From Jiella pacifica (GTDB lineage Bacteria; Pseudomonadota; Alphaproteobacteria; Rhizobiales; Rhizobiaceae), in contig NZ_JAAAMG010000013.1 of assembly GCF_010500815.1 (NCBI RefSeq), positions 1 to 64,000 on the forward strand: a stretch of 64,000 bases of DNA, written 5' to 3'. Positions 44,852 through 53,837 of this stretch are shown piece by piece. Each line of letters begins with the position of its first letter. Position 1 is the first letter of the stretch. The translations under genes were made by a program, and so were the position numbers. The notes beneath the pieces were generated by a model. The model was not told the origin of the DNA, did not search any database, and saw nothing but the letters and a program-made list of their open reading frames with translations.

Positions 44852-46099
44852 ATGAAGACCAGCAGAGCCATGACCCTTTTGAAGGGCGCGACCGCGATCT
44901 GGCTGCTCGGCGCCACCGGCGCAATGGCGCAGACCACGCTCGAATTCTCGCAATGGTGGGAGCCGGAGCTGCCGAAGGGCTCGCTGCGTGCCATCATGGA
45001 CGACTTCGAGAAGGAAAATCCTGACATCAAGGTCGATCTGATCAGCGGGCCCTATGCCACGACGCGTGACCAGATCGCCATCGGCGCGGCCAGCGGTACG
45101 ATGAGCGACGTCGTCGGTCTCGACGGCGCGTGGGTCAACAGCCTGTCGGCGCAGAACGCGATCGCCGACATGAACCCGCTGATGGAAAGCACTGACTTCG
45201 ACAAGAGCCAGGTCGCGGACATCATCAAGATCGACGACAAGGCGGTGATGTTCCCCGTGGCGTCCTTCGTCTATCCGCTCTTCGTCAATCTCGACTTCGC
45301 CAAGGAAGCCGGCGTCACCGGGCTGCCTTCGACCCGCGCCGAATTTCTGGAAGCGGCGAAGAAGATGACCAATGCGGACGCGAACAAGTACGGCTGGGCG
45401 CTACCCCTGTCGCTGCAGTCGCCGTCGAGCGTCTTGAACGACATGATGTCCTGGGTCTGGGCATCGGGCGAGAGCATGATGGCCGACGGCAAGCCCGCCC
45501 TCGAAGGGGCGCCGGTCCTTGACATGCTCACCTTCGTCAAAGATCTCAACGACGCCGGCGTCATCTCGCCCGGCATCGCCTCGAAGACCGAGCAGGAAAA
45601 GGTCGAGGAATTCGTCAACGGGCGCATCGGCATGATGGTCGACACGCTCGCCCACGTGAACCTGATCCGCGAGCGCAATCCCGATCTCAACTTCGACGTC
45701 ATCCCGATGCCGGTCGTCGAGGGGTACGAAGGCAAGCGCGGGATGGCCTACGCATCCTGGGGTATCGGCATCTCCGAATCCACCGAGCATAAGGACGAGG
45801 CCTGGAAGCTGGTGCAGTACATGATGCGCGAGGACGTCAATGCGCGTCTCGTGTCGCTCGCCAATGCCTTTCCCGGCAACGTCAACGCCAAGCCCGACTT
45901 CGTGACCTCCGATCCGGTCTTCGCCAAGGCCTTCGAGATCTTCCAGGCCGGCTACCTCGCCAACGAGTTCACCGGCTTGCCGGAAGCCGTGGACCTGATG
46001 CGCCAGTTCGACGTCGAGACCCAGAAGATGCTGGAAGGCCAGCAGACGCCGGAAGAAACCGCCGCGGCCGCCCAGGCCAAGTGGATAGAGAAGTTCTGA
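44852..46099 (+). CDS. Carbohydrate ABC importer binding protein (family 1)
   Basis: A 415-residue extracytoplasmic protein with a signal peptide (MKTSRAMTLLKGATAIWLLGATGAMAQ). The mature start is TTLEFSQWWEPELPKGSLRAIMDDFEKENPDIKVDL, a SBP_bac_1 fold. GGGAGGAAAG lies just before the ATG, a strong ribosome site. A 189-base gap separates it from the ATPase gene, and a stem-loop (46127-46152) follows it. The ligand cannot be read from sequence. Confidence 0.92.
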   Translation: MKTSRAMTLLKGATAIWLLGATGAMAQTTLEFSQWWEPELPKGSLRAIMDDFEKENPDIKVDLISGPYATTRDQIAIGAASGTMSDVVGLDGAWVNSLSAQNAIADMNPLMESTDFDKSQVADIIKIDDKAVMFPVASFVYPLFVNLDFAKEAGVTGLPSTRAEFLEAAKKMTNADANKYGWALPLSLQSPSSVLNDMMSWVWASGESMMADGKPALEGAPVLDMLTFVKDLNDAGVISPGIASKTEQEKVEEFVNGRIGMMVDTLAHVNLIRERNPDLNFDVIPMPVVEGYEGKRGMAYASWGIGISESTEHKDEAWKLVQYMMREDVNARLVSLANAFPGNVNAKPDFVTSDPVFAKAFEIFQAGYLANEFTGLPEAVDLMRQFDVETQKMLEGQQTPEETAAAAQAKWIEKF

Positions 46100-46126
46100 G
46101 GCCTCGACCCGAGACGAGACCTCTCC

Positions 46127-46152
46127 GGGGGCGCGAGTTCGCTTGCGCCCCC
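46127..46152 (+). terminator. Stem-loop at the binding-protein/permease junction (sugar importer)
   Basis: GGGGGCGC (46127-46134) and GCGCCCCC (46145-46152) form an 8-bp perfect stem with a 10-base loop, 28 bases after the binding-protein stop. There is no T-run, so partial termination or 3' protection is likely. Confidence 0.6.
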
Positions 46153-46188
46153 ACCCGTTCCAAAGCGTTCTTTCAGGCCACTTGACCG

Positions 46189-47100
46189 ATGAGCACCTCA
46201 ATGACCGCGCGGGGCCCGAAGGCGAACTACAAGCTCGGCCGGAAGGTCGCCCCGTATTTCTACCTTTCGCCGTCGCTTCTCGTCGTCGGACTGCTGATGC
46301 TGTTGCCCATGGGCATGGTGATCACCTATTCCTTCCAGGAAAGCGCCGTCCTGCGGCCGGACACGAGCTTCGCCGGGTTCAAGCACTATCGGGCGATCTT
46401 CGGCGACGAGGTGTTCTGGGCCTCGCTCTGGCATACCTTGTATTTCACCATCGCCAGCGTCGTCGCGCACATGACGATCGGCCTCGCCTTCGCCCTGATG
46501 CTGAACAGCGACCGGATCAGCCCGATGCTGCGCAGCGTGTTGCGGGTGCTTTATATCCTGCCCTGGCTGTTCACCCAGGTGATCATCGCGGTGATCTGGC
46601 GGCTGCTTCTCGACCCCAACGGCGTCGTCAACAGCATTCTGATCGACCTCGGCATCATCGGATCGAAGGTCGAGTGGTTCTCATCGGTCGAGACGGCGCT
46701 TCACGCCGTGACCTTCGCCAATATCTGGGCGGGTTACCCGCTGTTCATGGTCAGCCTTCTCGCCGGTCTCCAGGGGATCCCGAAGGACCTTTACGAGGCC
46801 GCCGACATCGACGGCGCCACCGGTCCGCAGAAGCTGTTCTTCATCACCATCCCGCAGCTCATGCCGATCATCGTCAGCATCTCGCTCCTCGACTTCATCT
46901 GGACGATGCAGGTCTTCCCGCTGATCTGGCTGACCACCGGTGGCGGCCCGATCTACGCCACCGAGGTGCTCAGCACCTACACCTACAAGCTAGCCTTTTC
47001 CCAGTACAATCTGGCGCAGGCCGCGGCGAGCGCGGTGACGATCCTGCTCATCTCGATCGGTCTCACCCTCTTCTACATCCGCCATCAGAAGGCCCGGTAG
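46189..47100 (+). CDS. Carbohydrate ABC importer permease 1 (MalF/UgpA type)
   Basis: A 303-residue inner-membrane permease with six predicted helices, the first being FYLSPSLLVVGLLMLLPMGMVITYSF. The EAA-type coupling loop is LYEAADIDGATGPQKLFFITIPQLMPII. It should pair with the permease encoded four bases after it. The start is uncertain by four codons, since neither ATG has a clear ribosome site. Confidence 0.93.
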   Translation: MSTSMTARGPKANYKLGRKVAPYFYLSPSLLVVGLLMLLPMGMVITYSFQESAVLRPDTSFAGFKHYRAIFGDEVFWASLWHTLYFTIASVVAHMTIGLAFALMLNSDRISPMLRSVLRVLYILPWLFTQVIIAVIWRLLLDPNGVVNSILIDLGIIGSKVEWFSSVETALHAVTFANIWAGYPLFMVSLLAGLQGIPKDLYEAADIDGATGPQKLFFITIPQLMPIIVSISLLDFIWTMQVFPLIWLTTGGGPIYATEVLSTYTYKLAFSQYNLAQAAASAVTILLISIGLTLFYIRHQKAR

Positions 47101-47104
47101 ACCC

Positions 47105-47947
47105 ATGGCGAGACGCAATACCAGACGCGAAAAGCTGATCACCCTGGCGCTTCATGTCGGGCTGTTCGCCGGCCTTTTCTTCGCCGCCTTCCCGATCTAC
47201 TGGATGCTCGCCAGTTCCTTCAAGACCAATGGCGAGATCTTCGCCCTGCCGCCGACGATCCTGCCGAAGATCTTCACCTTCGAGGCCTATGCCGCGATCC
47301 TGACCGACCCGGTGAAGCTGCGCTTCTTCTTCAACAGCTATCTCGTCGCCGCAGTCGTCACGATCCTGACGGTGTTCATCGCACTGTTGGCGGCCTACGG
47401 CTTCAGTCGCTTCACCTTCCGCGGCAAGGCGGCACTGAGCACGCTGATCATCAGCACCCAGACCCTGCCACCGATCACGCTGCTGATCCCGTTCTTCGGA
47501 CTGGTCGTGTCCTACGGGTTGTTCGACACCTACGCGGCGCTGGTGCTGACCTATCTCGTCTTCACCCTGCCTTACGCGATCCTCCTGATGACCGGCTATC
47601 TCAACACGCTGCCGCGCGACCTCGACGAGGCCGTGGCCGTCGATGGCGGCTCCAGCTGGACGGCGCTGTGGCGGGTGATCGTGCCGATCTCGGTTCCCGG
47701 GATCGTCGCCACTTCGGTATATACGTTTCTCCTGTGCTGGAACGAGTTCCTCTTCGCGTTGACCCTGACCAAGTCGACCGATATGCGCACCGTGCCGATC
47801 GGGATCCAGCTCCTGATGGGCCAGCACGCCTTCGAGTGGAACCAGATGATGGCGATGAGCGTGCTCGGTTCCCTGCCGCTGCTGGTCATCTATCTGATCG
47901 CCCAACGCTACTTCCTCGCCGGCATGGCCGCCGGTTCGGTGAAGTGA
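47105..47947 (+). CDS. Carbohydrate ABC importer permease 2 (MalG/UgpE type)
   Basis: A 280-residue permease with first helix ALHVGLFAGLFFAAFPIYWML and the conserved loop DLDEAVAVDGGSSWTALWRVIVPISVPGI. It ends LIAQRYFLAGMAAGSVK, the usual C-terminus. A small hairpin (GATCGCC-CAG-GGCGATC, 47946-47962) begins in its stop codon and precedes the SDR gene. Confidence 0.93.
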   Translation: MARRNTRREKLITLALHVGLFAGLFFAAFPIYWMLASSFKTNGEIFALPPTILPKIFTFEAYAAILTDPVKLRFFFNSYLVAAVVTILTVFIALLAAYGFSRFTFRGKAALSTLIISTQTLPPITLLIPFFGLVVSYGLFDTYAALVLTYLVFTLPYAILLMTGYLNTLPRDLDEAVAVDGGSSWTALWRVIVPISVPGIVATSVYTFLLCWNEFLFALTLTKSTDMRTVPIGIQLLMGQHAFEWNQMMAMSVLGSLPLLVIYLIAQRYFLAGMAAGSVK

Positions 47948-47997
47948 TCGCCCAGGGCGATCGCTGACTCCCGAGACAATCCACGAAGGAATCCTCG

Positions 47998-48726
47998 ATG
48001 TACAAGTTCGACAAGGGCCCGATCCTCGTCACCGGCGCCAGCGGTGGCATCGGCGGCGCCACAGTCCGCCAGCTTACGGAAGCCGGCGCCGAGGTCATCG
48101 CCAATGGCCGCAACGAGGAGGCGCTGGCCGGCCTCGCAAAGGCGACGGGCAGCCGCACCTTGCCCTTCGATCTCCAGTCCGAGGACGAAATCCGCGGTGC
48201 GCTGGAGGGGCTCGACATCTACGGCGTCGTCAATTGCGGCGGCTGGGGCGGCGAGATCGCGACGCCGATGGACACCGACATCGACGTCTTCGACAAGGTC
48301 ATGTCGATCAACGCCCGCGGCGCGCTGCTGGTGACGAAATATGCCAGCCGCGCGATGATCGCGGCCGGGCGCGGCGGCGTCTTCGTCAACGTCTCCAGCC
48401 AGGCATCGCTGGTCGGCCTCAAGGGCCACATCTCCTACGGCTCGTCCAAGGCCGCCCTGGACAACATCACCCGCGTTTCCGCGCTGGAACTCGGGAAATA
48501 CGGCATCAGGGTCAACAGCGTGAACCCGACGGTGGTGATGACGCCGATGTCGACCTGGTACTGGGGCAAGCCGGAGATCGAGAAGCCGTTTCTCGAGACC
48601 ATGCCACTCGGCCGCTGGGCGAGCGAGGACGAGATCGCCGCGCCGATCGTCTTCCTCCTGTCCGATGCCGCCTCGATGATATCCGGCGTCACGCTGCCGA
48701 TCGACGGCGGGTTCACCGCCGTATAA
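47998..48726 (+). CDS. Short-chain dehydrogenase/reductase
   Basis: A 242-residue classical SDR. The cofactor motif is TGASGGIGG with ANGRN after beta-2, suggesting NADP(H). The catalytic set is S (NVSSQASLVG), Y and K (YGSSKAALDN). The C-terminus is LPIDGGFTAV. It resembles the L-xylulose/carbonyl reductase group. As last gene of the sugar operon it probably interconverts an imported polyol and a keto sugar. Confidence 0.9.
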   Translation: MYKFDKGPILVTGASGGIGGATVRQLTEAGAEVIANGRNEEALAGLAKATGSRTLPFDLQSEDEIRGALEGLDIYGVVNCGGWGGEIATPMDTDIDVFDKVMSINARGALLVTKYASRAMIAAGRGGVFVNVSSQASLVGLKGHISYGSSKAALDNITRVSALELGKYGIRVNSVNPTVVMTPMSTWYWGKPEIEKPFLETMPLGRWASEDEIAAPIVFLLSDAASMISGVTLPIDGGFTAV

Positions 48727-49008
48727 CAGCCTGCGCTGGCATGGCGGCTGGAACAGCGCCAGCCGGGCCGCCGCCATCGCCTCCCGGTGGCGGCGCCATA
48801 TCTGGTCGAACCCAAGTGGCCGCCGACGAGGCCGCGGCCGGAGCGATGGGCGCTGCTGGTCGATGCGCTGGGGATGACGCTGCCCCGATGGCGCCACGGC
48901 GCCGCCGTCTCGGCCGGCAGCCGCCGCATTGCCGAGGCGACGGGCGCAATGATCGGCACGGCGCTCGGACCGCGCATCCGGCGTCATGAGGCCGTCGACC
49001 CCATCCGG

Positions 49009-50289
49009 TCAGATCCGTGAGGAAAGGTGGGCGATCTGGCTGCCGAGCCGGTAGTAGCCCTCGCGCAGCTGGCGCAGGCGCTGCGGCTCCGGCGTCGTCA
49101 CCGGCAGCGGCAGATCCTCTTCCGCGAGCTCGCCGAGGATGTGTCGGGCGAGGGTGTGGCCGAAGACGGTTCCCGGCGCGATGCCGCGGCCGTTGTAGCC
49201 GCTGAAGGAGACCACCTTCTCGTCGAGGCGGTGGAACTTCGGCAGCGAGTCGGCGGTCATGCCGATCTGGCCGTACCATTCGGCCTCGAATTCGATCTCG
49301 CCGAGTTGCGGAAACAGCCGCCTCAGGCTGCGCCGGGCCCAGCTTCGATGAATGCTCGCCCCGGCCCCTTCGAGCGCGCCGACGCTGCCGATGATTAGCC
49401 GGCCCGCCCGGTCGAGGCGGAAGGAGGAGAGAACTTCCTTGGTGTCCCAGCAGCCCTGGCGCTCCGGCAGGATGGAGCGGGCGACGTTCGAGGACAGCGG
49501 CCGGGTGGCGATGTTGAAATAGGGCAGATGCACGATCTCCTGGCGGATCTGCGGCCAGGGCGTGCGGGTATAGGCGTTGGTGGCGACGACCACCCACTCC
49601 GCCGTCACCGAACCGCCGGGCGTCGCGAGGCGCCAGCCTTCGCCGGCGCGGCTCGTCTCGGTGACCGGGCTGGCCGTGAAGATCTCGGCGCCCGCGGCAG
49701 TGGCGGCATGGCCGAGGCCGCGGACATAGGCGAGCGGCTGGACGGTGCCGGCCCGCCGGTCGAGGAGGGCGCAGGAATAGGCCGGCGAGCCGGTCAGCCG
49801 CCGCGCCTCGTCCGCATCGAGGAGCTCGACCGGGGCGCCGCGCTGCTGCCACTGGCGGGCTCGCTCGGCGAGCTCCCCGGCGCCCTTCTTGCCGACGCCG
49901 AGATGCAGCGTTCCGGAGCGCTCGCTCTCGCAGGCGATCTGATGGCGATCGATCAGCTCGAAGACCTGCCGGGGTGCGTCGCCGAGAAGGTCGAGCAGCC
50001 GCTCGCCATGGACCGCGCCGAGGACGCCGGGGAGGTCGTCCGGCATTACCCACATTCCGGCGTTGACGAGGCCGACATTGCGGCCCGAGCCGCCGAAGCC
50101 GATTTCGGCCGCTTCCAGCACCGCCACGCGCAGACCGGCCTCGGCGAGGTGGAGCGCCGCCGACAGACCGGTGAAACCCGCGCCGACCACGGCGACGTCG
50201 GCGCCAAGGTCCGTGCCGAGCGGCCGGGTCACCGGCGCCGGTGGCGCTGTACGCTCCCAGAGGCCGTGAGAACGCGGGTCGTTCAGCAT
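49009..50289 (-). CDS. FAD-dependent amine/amino-acid oxidoreductase (DadA/PuuB-like)
   Basis: A 426-residue flavoprotein. The dinucleotide-binding motif DVAVVGAGFTGLSAALHLAEAG is near residue 30. The GSGRNVGLVNAGMWV loop and the C-terminal FAD motif FSGYNGRGIAPGTVFGHTLA match the DadA/PuuB/sarcosine-oxidase class. The start at 50289 follows GAAGGA; an 84-codon extension is rejected. Placed beside doeD and doeC, it may oxidise an amino intermediate or by-product of ectoine breakdown. That role is inference, and it is separated from doeD by 392 bases. Confidence 0.85.
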   Translation of the reverse strand: MLNDPRSHGLWERTAPPAPVTRPLGTDLGADVAVVGAGFTGLSAALHLAEAGLRVAVLEAAEIGFGGSGRNVGLVNAGMWVMPDDLPGVLGAVHGERLLDLLGDAPRQVFELIDRHQIACESERSGTLHLGVGKKGAGELAERARQWQQRGAPVELLDADEARRLTGSPAYSCALLDRRAGTVQPLAYVRGLGHAATAAGAEIFTASPVTETSRAGEGWRLATPGGSVTAEWVVVATNAYTRTPWPQIRQEIVHLPYFNIATRPLSSNVARSILPERQGCWDTKEVLSSFRLDRAGRLIIGSVGALEGAGASIHRSWARRSLRRLFPQLGEIEFEAEWYGQIGMTADSLPKFHRLDEKVVSFSGYNGRGIAPGTVFGHTLARHILGELAEEDLPLPVTTPEPQRLRQLREGYYRLGSQIAHLSSRI

Positions 50290-50681
50290 GGGACGGGTTC
50301 CTTCGGACGTGGGCCGGCGGAAAGCGCCGTCCACGCGATGACGACTGCGGCTCGCCGCAGGGCGTTCCGTTCGGCGGCGACAAAAGAAGGTCGTCGCTGC
50401 CGACCGCGCGCCGCAAGGATCTGAGCGCGCCGCGCTGATTCGAGCAAGCCCCTCGACGTTGCCGGAACTTTGGACCGGAAACGGTCCTTTGCCGAAGGGT
50501 GGCCGCCGTGTGCCATCAGTCGTGCCCCCGGCTCGTCGCATGCGACGAGCGCCTGTTCGGCGCCGTGACGAGCTCCAGAATCAGCCCGGCCGGGACCCGC
50601 CGCGTCCCTCATGCAGAGACGCGGCCGGCCCCGGCCGGATTTTAGCCACGTTGGGATTGCCCGCCTGAGGGGCGCGCCCGT
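50290..50681. other. 392-base gap with palindromes between the FAD oxidoreductase and doeD
   Basis: No supported gene. It holds a hairpin GGACCG-GAAA-CGGTCC (50472-50487) that could end doeCD transcription, and a 20-bp perfect palindrome at 50531-50550. The rest is the likely leader of the oxidoreductase gene. Confidence 0.6.
50531..50550. promoter_or_regulatory. 20-bp perfect palindrome, candidate operator
   Basis: GCTCGTCGCATGCGACGAGC is fully self-complementary. Its core TCGCATGCGA recurs at 53790-53799, upstream of doeC. It lies about 240 bases before the oxidoreductase start. The local AsnC protein is a candidate binder. Confidence 0.5.
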
Positions 50682-52055
50682 TCAGCCGAGGACGTGCCTG
50701 ACCGCCTCTTTCGTCTTGGCGACGATGAGATCGGCATCCTCTTTCGTCAGGCAGAAGGGCGGCGCGAAGCCGAGGATGTCGCCCTCCGGCATCGCGCGGC
50801 CGATGACACCGCGCTCAAACAGGGCGGCGGCGATTTTCGGGCCGACCTTCTCGGACGCATCGAAGAAGCGGCGATCGTCCTTGTCCGCGACGAATTCGAC
50901 GGCCGCGAGCAGGCCTTCGCCACGCACCTCGCCGACATTGGCATGGCCTTCCAGCGCATCCTTCAGGCCGGCGAGGAAATACGGGCCGACCTCGCGGACA
51001 TTGTCGATGAGGGCGAGATCGTCGATCAGCTTCAGATTGGCGACGCCCGCCGCCGCGCAGATCGGATGGGCCGAATAGGTCCAGCCATGGCCGAAGGCGC
51101 CGAGCTCGTCGACGCCGCTCACGAGGCCGTCCCACATGCGCTTCGAGACGATCGAGCCGGACAGTGGCGCATAGGCCGAGGTGAGGCCCTTGGCGATGGT
51201 GATGAGGTCCGGCTTCATGCCGTAGTGATCCGAGCCGAACATCGAGCCGAGACGGCCGAAGCCGGTGACGACCTCGTCGGCGACGAGCATGACGTCGTAT
51301 TTGTCGAGAACGGCCTGGATCTTCTGCCAGTAGCCGGCCGGCGGCGGCACGATGCCGCCGGTGCCGAGCACCGGCTCGCCGATGAAGGCGGCGACGGTGT
51401 CCGGGCCCTCGGCGAGGATCATCTCCTCCAGCTGGTCGGCGCAATATTGCGAGAACTGCGCCTCGCTCATCGAGCGGTCTTGGCGCCGGAAGTAGTAAGG
51501 CGAGACGGTGTGGAGGATCGGCGCGCGCGGCAGGTCGAAGGCGTTGTGGAAGAGCTGCAGGCCGGTGAGCGAGCCGGTCATCACGCCGGAGCCGTGATAG
51601 CCGCGCCAGCGCGAAATGATCTTCTTCTTCTCCGGCCGGCCGAGAACGTTGTTGTAGAACCAGATCAGCTTGATGTTGGTCTCGTTGGCGTCCGAGCCGG
51701 ACAGGCCGAAATAGACCCGGCTCATGTGCTCTGGCGCCCGATCGATGATCATCTTCGACAGCTGGATCGAGGCGTCCGTGCCGTGGCCGACATAGGCGTG
51801 GTAATAGGCCAGTTCATGGGCCTGCTTGGCAATCGCGTCGGCGATCTCGGTGCGGCCGTAGCCGGCATTGACGCAGTAGAGCCCGGCGAAGGCGTCGACA
51901 TGGGTGCGGCCGGTCGCGTCGGTGATGCGCACGCCCTCGGCGCCGGTGATGACGCGGGTCGGGCTCTCGCCGCGGGCATGGGTGCCCATATGGGTCGAGG
52001 GGTGGAAGAAGTGATCGCGGTCGAAGGCTTCGCGTTCGTTCGAGGCGTCGAGCAT
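50682..52055 (-). CDS. doeD: L-2,4-diaminobutyrate aminotransferase (DoeD)
   Basis: A 457-residue class III PLP aminotransferase. The fold landmarks are GLYCVNAGYGRTEIADAIAKQ, the GDxG-like SGSDANETNIKL, VADEVVTGFGRLGSMFG, and the PLP lysine in LITIAKGLTSAYAPLSG. In ectoine catabolism DoeD converts diaminobutyrate to aspartate semialdehyde, which DoeC oxidises. The general omega-aminotransferase class includes taurine and putrescine enzymes. The assignment relies on linkage to doeC, AsnC and the ehu/eut genes. Confidence 0.85.
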   Translation of the reverse strand: MLDASNEREAFDRDHFFHPSTHMGTHARGESPTRVITGAEGVRITDATGRTHVDAFAGLYCVNAGYGRTEIADAIAKQAHELAYYHAYVGHGTDASIQLSKMIIDRAPEHMSRVYFGLSGSDANETNIKLIWFYNNVLGRPEKKKIISRWRGYHGSGVMTGSLTGLQLFHNAFDLPRAPILHTVSPYYFRRQDRSMSEAQFSQYCADQLEEMILAEGPDTVAAFIGEPVLGTGGIVPPPAGYWQKIQAVLDKYDVMLVADEVVTGFGRLGSMFGSDHYGMKPDLITIAKGLTSAYAPLSGSIVSKRMWDGLVSGVDELGAFGHGWTYSAHPICAAAGVANLKLIDDLALIDNVREVGPYFLAGLKDALEGHANVGEVRGEGLLAAVEFVADKDDRRFFDASEKVGPKIAAALFERGVIGRAMPEGDILGFAPPFCLTKEDADLIVAKTKEAVRHVLG

Positions 52056-52107
52056 GATGACGGCTCCTTTCAGGTTTTCTCTGCAGGTTGGTGGTTTTGC
52101 GGCCGGA

Positions 52108-53601
52108 TCAGGTCAGATCGGCGCAGACATATTTGACGTCGGTGAAGGCCTCGAGGCCGTGACGCGAGCCTTCGCGGCCGAGGCCGGACTGCTTGACCCC
52201 CCCGAAGGGGATCGGCGCGCCGGTGATCTTCACCCGGTTGACGGCGACCATGCCGTATTCGAGCGCGGCGGCGAGGCGGGTGGCGCGGACGCCGTCCTTC
52301 GTCACCACATAGGCGACGAGGCCGTATTCGCTGTCGTTGGCCCGACCGACGACCTCGTCCTCGCTGTCGAAGGGGGCGAGCGCCGCGACCGGGCCGAAGG
52401 TCTCCTCCCGCATGATCAACGCCGCTTCCGGGACGTCGGCGAGCACCGTTGGCCGGTAGAACAGCGGCCCGGCCGCATCGCGGGTGCCGCCGGTGAGCAG
52501 CCTCGCGCCGCGGGCTCTCGCATCCTTTACCTGCGCCTCGACCTTGGCGATCGCCCGCTCGTGCATCAGCGGGCCGATGTCCGTGCCCTCGTCGAGGCCG
52601 TTGCCGACGGTCAGCGCCGCCGCCTTCTCCGCAAAGCGTTCCGCGAATTCCTCGTAGACCGGCCGCTCCACATAGATGCGGTTGGCGGCAAGGCAGTCCT
52701 GGCCGGAGGTGGCGAACTTCGCGTCGATGGCGATGGCGACGGCCCGGTCGAGATCGGCATCGGCGAAGACGATCAGCGGGGCGTGGCCGCCGAGTTCCAT
52801 GACGAGGCGCTTGACCGTCGGCGCCGACTGCGCGGCGATCAGCCGGCCGATCTCGGTCGAGCCGGTGAAGCTCATCGCGCGGACACGGGGATCGGTGCAC
52901 ATCGCTTCGACGATGGTCGCGGCATCGCCGGTGACGACATTGAAGACGCCCGCCGGAAAGCCCGCCCGTTCGGCGAGTTCGGCAAGGGCGAGGGCCGAGA
53001 GCGGCGTTTCGGCGGAAGGATGGGCGACGACGGTACAGCCGGCGGCGAGTGCCGCGGCCGCCTTGCGGGTCAGCATGGCGGCTGGGAAATTCCACGGCGT
53101 GACGAGGCCGGCGACGCCGACCGGCACCCGCGACACGCTCATCGCCGCGCCGGGCAGGTGGCTTGCCACGCTCTCGATCGAGACGCGCTTGGCCTCCTCG
53201 GCATAATAGTCGACGAAGGACGCGGCATAGTCGATCTCGCCGCGCGCCTCGGCGTAAGGCTTGCCCTGTTCCAGCACCATCAGGAGTGCGAGGTCGTCCT
53301 GGGCCGCCAGGATCAGGTCGTTCCAGCGTTTCAGGACCTTGCCGCGTTCCTGCGGCAGCAGCGCTTTCCACGCCGGGAAGGCGGCCTGAGCCGCATCGAT
53401 CGCCGCCGTCGTCGCCGCGGTGTCGAGGGCGGCGACGTGAGCGAGGGTCGCACCGCTGGCGGGATCGGTGACGGCAAACGTCGCGCTGCTGCCGCCACGG
53501 ACCCAGCGCCCGCCGACATAGGCGTTGTCGCGGAAGAGCCGGGGGTCGGCGAGGCGGTCGAGGGCGGGGTGGAATTCGTTGCGGGCGAAGACGGCGCTCA
53601 T
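52108..53601 (-). CDS. doeC: Aspartate-semialdehyde dehydrogenase of ectoine breakdown (DoeC), succinate-semialdehyde-dehydrogenase-like
   Basis: A 497-residue NAD(P)-dependent aldehyde dehydrogenase. The cofactor site is VTPWNFPAAMLTRKAAAALAAG, the general-base glutamate lies in VMELGGHAPLIVF, and the nucleophile is the cysteine in SGQDCLAANR. IPFGGVKQSGLGREGSRHGLEAFTDVKYVC is the GabD-like C-terminus. In this context it should yield aspartate from the DoeD product. The start at 53601 follows GGAG. It precedes doeD by 52 bases, so they form one unit. Confidence 0.87.
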   Translation of the reverse strand: MSAVFARNEFHPALDRLADPRLFRDNAYVGGRWVRGGSSATFAVTDPASGATLAHVAALDTAATTAAIDAAQAAFPAWKALLPQERGKVLKRWNDLILAAQDDLALLMVLEQGKPYAEARGEIDYAASFVDYYAEEAKRVSIESVASHLPGAAMSVSRVPVGVAGLVTPWNFPAAMLTRKAAAALAAGCTVVAHPSAETPLSALALAELAERAGFPAGVFNVVTGDAATIVEAMCTDPRVRAMSFTGSTEIGRLIAAQSAPTVKRLVMELGGHAPLIVFADADLDRAVAIAIDAKFATSGQDCLAANRIYVERPVYEEFAERFAEKAAALTVGNGLDEGTDIGPLMHERAIAKVEAQVKDARARGARLLTGGTRDAAGPLFYRPTVLADVPEAALIMREETFGPVAALAPFDSEDEVVGRANDSEYGLVAYVVTKDGVRATRLAAALEYGMVAVNRVKITGAPIPFGGVKQSGLGREGSRHGLEAFTDVKYVCADLT

Positions 53602-53747
53602 GGATGATCTCCGGGGTTTTCCCCGCGAACGGGCGAAAAGGCCGGCGATGCGTGCCGACATGGCCATGAGCTTAAGCGGTCGGCGCCGGAGGAACGGGCT
53701 GAACAGGCGCCGGCGACCGCCTGTCTGGACTGAAGTTCGAGGCTTTG

Positions 53748-53764
53748 GGAGAGAGTCTCTCTCC
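53748..53764. promoter_or_regulatory. Inverted repeat upstream of doeC
   Basis: GGAGAGAG-T-CTCTCTCC is a perfect inverted repeat with one central base, 147 bases before the doeC start. With the palindrome at 53789-53800, it is a candidate regulator site. Confidence 0.4.
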
Positions 53765-53788
53765 TGCGGGCCCTGCCGCCCCCGCCTC

Positions 53789-53800
53789 CTCGCATGCGAG
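53789..53800. promoter_or_regulatory. 12-bp palindrome upstream of doeC sharing a core with 50531-50550
   Basis: CTCGCATGCGAG is a perfect palindrome. The inner ten bases, TCGCATGCGA, equal the centre of the 20-bp palindrome before the FAD oxidoreductase. Confidence 0.45.
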
Positions 53801-53837
53801 CCGGGACACCTCCGCAGGCGGCGGCAACGCGACACAC

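Noticed and set aside
38500-48726. Sulfoquinovose (sulfo-EMP) pathway as the identity of the sugar cluster
   Set aside because: Kinase, class I aldolase and isomerase would fit in type, but no sulfoquinovosidase (GH31) or YihO-type transporter is present and the isomerase is a TIM-barrel protein, not the YihS fold.
48787-49020. Small frame of 77 codons between the SDR and the FAD oxidoreductase
   Set aside because: No ribosome site, no recognisable domain, and it runs into the end of the convergent gene.
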